A program made the position numbers and the translations under genes. A DNA stretch of 64,000 bases, taken from Rhytidiadelphus loreus (Eukaryota > Streptophyta > Bryopsida > Hypnales > Hylocomiaceae). A model generated the notes under the pieces. That model worked only from the letters and a program-made list of their open reading frames with translations. It was not told the origin of the DNA and made no database searches. Location of the stretch: assembly GCA_947034895.1 (NCBI GenBank), contig OX344761.1:84581447-84645446 (forward strand), written 5' to 3'. Positions 61,208 through 64,000 of this stretch are shown here, piece after piece (within the stretch, counting starts at the first letter, position 1; each line of letters starts with the position of its first letter).

Positions 61208-62059
61208 TTTAGTACTTCTTCTATCCCAAAATAATTTTTCTCAATTTTGTTGATATTTTTTTGAGCCAAAGAAAAAAAAAATTTGAAAATTGTTTTTTTT
61301 GCACATATAACCGTAGGATCTTACACTTAATAAATACGAGAAAATTTTACCACACATTGCAAGATATCCGCGTTTAAAGTGATAAAAACAAGTTTTTCAA
61401 TACATTGCAAGACTAGATTATTTGACTTTGAACCTTCTTAAATTAAAGTTTTTGCACTATAGAGTTTTGAGCTTTAAATCCTTATTGTGGGGTGAAAAAT
61501 AAATTTTTACTCTTTAAAAAATTATTAAGTAGAAGTAGGTATGAGAGAGAAAGAAAATCTAAATTATTAATAACTCTAAAATGGAATTAAAGTGCACTAA
61601 CCCCAATGGTGAGATTGTTCTAAGAAGTAAACTAAACCATGTGGAACTTTTTTTCTGAAAAATTATAAAAATTGCACTAAAAAATGAATCCTACAAATTA
61701 TTTTTTTCAAAAAATGCTCTAATTGCCCAAAAAACAAGATTGTCTACGACTTTCTCATAACAGATCTAAATGGAATGAATCAAGGCTTTCCATGTAAACA
61801 AAATTATAATCTATGAGGGGAAAAAATTCAATTCAAATATTGAAATTTGTTTTAGCTACCCTTTCTCTTCTATTTTGAACTTATTTGGGTATAACTTTTA
61901 TTCTTAGGCACTAATTGGAAAAAAAATTATATACCTATGAAGATAATTAGTTTTTCTATCTTAAAATTAAAAAAAAAATCATAACAAAAATTCAGCCCGT
62001 AGGTACCTGCCTAAAATCTCATTTGTCCCTTGAAGGGACAATAGTCCTATAGGGGTTAA
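61208..62059 (+). mobile_element. TTAA-flanked TIR element, family E, degraded left end
   Basis: The right end ccttgaagggacaatagtcc...tatagggg then TTAA (62056-62059) is clear. The interior matches 13770-14682 and 45505-46438 (aactctaaaatggaattaaag). The left end near ttagtacttcttctatccca is too diverged to place exactly. Confidence 0.55.
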
Positions 62060-63057
62060 ATACATGTTGCAATTGGTTGTGTCTATTTTTTCCACCAAAT
62101 AGAACACTCACTATCTACAATCTCATGATTTTGAAACAAATGAATTTGCACATTATAATTTTAAATGCAATGCTATATTTTTTTAGAAGATCATAAGTAC
62201 AATGCTCGGCATTGAGTGTTTTGGGCCATAGTTTACCTTATAAGTGGTAAGACTTTCAATCTCAAGCCACGGCAAAGATCAATTGGCAAGTAGATCCCTC
62301 CTTGTAGTTGGTTAACTTCTTAGAACACCTCTCCTTTTCTGCAAAGACTTTTCGTCGACCAATAATATATTGAAAAAGATACATAGAATTTCAAAGAAGT
62401 ACTCCACCAAAGACCCCCATTTCTCAATGGATGGAATTGTTGAATTGCAATAAAGTAGTACTCCTTTGAATGAATGCTTTGGGATGAAAAAACTATTTCA
62501 GTTCATAATTCACCCATATCCAAGGGGGTAATTTGCTCCACGATGAGACCCAAAATAAATGAACTATAAAGTTCAACTTTCACCTCTACTCTTCTTGAGA
62601 ATTCATAGCCAAATGTGTCCCCCCACTACTTTGGTGAGAAGTAGAAATCCTCCATTGCTACAATTTCCAAGTTTGCTCATCTCTACAATATTGCAACTAT
62701 TCACTCATTGAGTCAAATTCTTGCACTAATTTGCCAAACTATGAAATTTCAGTGTGAGACATATTATGTTTAGCATATTCACCCATGGATGAACATCAAC
62801 CCTCAAAAGACAAGTTTTTATAGGACAACACGACGTAGGAAATGTATTCCAGCTCAAGTATCACCCCAGAGCTACTATAAAGCTGCAACAAAGACTTAAA
62901 CCTAATTGGAATACAAAAGCCAAATACAAGACCAGAGCTTAGCAAAACTAAGTACATTTGTACAAGTGCTTTCAAGATGCAAAAGCCACTCACATAGCCT
63001 CCCAAAACGACAAACTAAGACGTGCTGAAATGCTTGTTCACTTGCTACCAAAACCCA
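62060..63057. other. Non-coding stretch before the second duplicated segment
   Basis: No gene is recognised. Minus-strand ORFs at 62796-63093 have no recognisable content. Confidence 0.45.
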
Positions 63058-64000
63058 ACCAAATCTGAAGCAATATGATGAAAGAAACCACACTCAGTCT
63101 CACAATTGAACACTTTCCTAAGTGCACATACTTTACAACCGTGAAGATCCAAGGGTTGTCACTCAGGCTTGTAAGACACTCCAGCTACGAAATGACGCAG
63201 CAGAGAAGAACTTGACAGGCAAAAACAACATAACATGCATGATAGCAGTACCTCGTCTTATCCTCACGTGCATAGGCTCAGAGGACGTAGCTGTGGAGAC
63301 GCCATAGCTCGAGAACTGCCAACAAACAGATGCTAAGAGGAACGCAGAGAGGGCACGAGTAGAAAGTGGTGGAAGCTAGAGACGATGAAGGAGCCCAGGC
63401 CGAGGGCAGGACAGCTGTGGCCAGGAGTGGCAAACTGGCAGTAATGGAATGGATGTGGAACCAGGTTGCAGCCGCCCCAAGTGAAGAAGAATATTTGGAC
63501 GACATGTGGAAGAGGAATGGCAACGAACAGCGACGACGGCGCAAACCACCGACAAGAGCTTCCCCTAAGGTACGTTCACCGATCTACGACGCTCAGATCT
63601 GCCATCTTGGGTCATTAGTCAAAGACTCCAGCGATGATTGAAATGAAACAACAGAGAAGACAGCAGGCTCCCACGAAAGCTAAGAACACAAGGGGCCATA
63701 GTCTGGATCTCCATTGGAGCAAAGTGACAGAAACGAACACGGACACAAACGTGGAACCAAACTCCCGACATTCATAAAAGCTTGACAAAGATCTTTTTAA
63801 GGCAGAAGCACGCAGAGTGGGACGAGCAGGATCATTGCAGAGTTCGACAATGGAGAGAGCGCCATAGCCAGTCCTTGTGAAGGAGCCAGGCACAGGGGTG
63901 TAGAACTGTAGCACTGGCCAAGTCGTGGCCATGCCATGAGAACGTGCGTAGTCCGTCCGTGGGACCTACTTGCGTGCAGCGCCAGCCTACCGCACGTGAA
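63058..64000. repeat. Direct segmental duplication, copy 2 (may continue right)
   Basis: It matches 1-1170 in the same orientation, starting accaaatctgaagcaatatg and still matching at the window end. It lacks the 201-bp block present at 748-948 of copy 1. Confidence 0.9.
63615..63932 (-). CDS. Unrecognised 105-residue membrane-protein-like ORF
   Basis: It starts MATTWPVLQFYTPVPGSF and ends CCFISIIAGVFD. One long or two short hydrophobic segments fill residues 60-105. The same ORF is broken in copy 1 by a 2-nt deletion and a 201-bp block. No family is recognised. A plus-strand ORF overlaps part of the region (63366-63641, with EEEYLDDMWKRNGNEQRRRR ahead of a gtacgt donor-like site). The coding strand is therefore not certain. 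Confidence 0.35.
   Translation of the reverse strand: MATTWPVLQFYTPVPGSFTRTGYGALSIVELCNDPARPTLRASALKRSLSSFYECREFGSTFVSVFVSVTLLQWRSRLWPLVFLAFVGACCLLCCFISIIAGVFD

Noticed and set aside
1..64000. LTR retrotransposons, endogenous viral genes, tRNA or rRNA genes
   Set aside because: No reverse transcriptase, integrase, gag or capsid motifs, no paired LTRs with TG...CA ends, and no tRNA cloverleaf or rRNA core was recognised by eye.

Overview
The window reads as nuclear DNA from a land plant outside the seed plants, most likely a moss or a close relative. The DNA between genes is AT-rich and packed with small terminal-inverted-repeat (TIR) transposons. Genes are sparse, and their introns are mostly 80-350 bp with GT-AG borders. 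The recognisable families are plant ones: DUF3537 (gustatory-receptor-like), DUF3172 (plastid/cyanobacterial lineage), and an NB-LRR gene whose N-terminus is a protein kinase, an architecture described from mosses. Species cannot be fixed from the sequence.

Layout. The first ~1.17 kb and the last ~0.94 kb are diverged direct copies of one segment. From 3.6 to 14.7 kb there are nested TIR elements of three main kinds: TTAA-flanked with CCCC/CCCT ends, TA-flanked with AGGTAG ends, and elements with CATTAGAG ends. An intact intronless DUF3537 gene lies at 15.6-17.0 kb (minus). A 2.65-kb CACTA-type element sits at 21.5-24.1 kb.

The most interesting region is 25.9-38.3 kb. Two divergent multi-exon genes lie head to head. 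The rightward gene (34.4-38.3 kb) is a MULE-like transposase with a GCM/WRKY-type zinc finger, a D..D..CxxH core and a C-terminal SWIM finger. The leftward gene (33.4-25.9 kb) can be assembled across eleven or more exons. It encodes a ParB-like domain (DGNHR motif) followed by a circularly permuted N6/N4-type DNA methyltransferase. Its large intron holds nine units of a 106-bp minisatellite built on a ctcggcgcc core. The same core forms an 18-bp perfect palindrome in the transposase intron. Both genes carry in-frame stops that fit C-to-T decay. I read the pair as a decayed copy of a DNA transposon that carries its own ParB-methyltransferase.

From 38.3 to 53 kb there are more TIR elements and a decayed DUF3172 gene (42.5-44.8 kb). 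From 54.5 to 59.6 kb (minus) lies a kinase-NB-ARC-LRR gene with well-defined splice sites. It has two in-frame stops, a frame break before the LRRs and a truncating stop in the LRRs. The LRR exon contains a 360-bp (five-LRR) higher-order tandem repeat, and the kinase hinge region carries a 99-bp tandem duplication.
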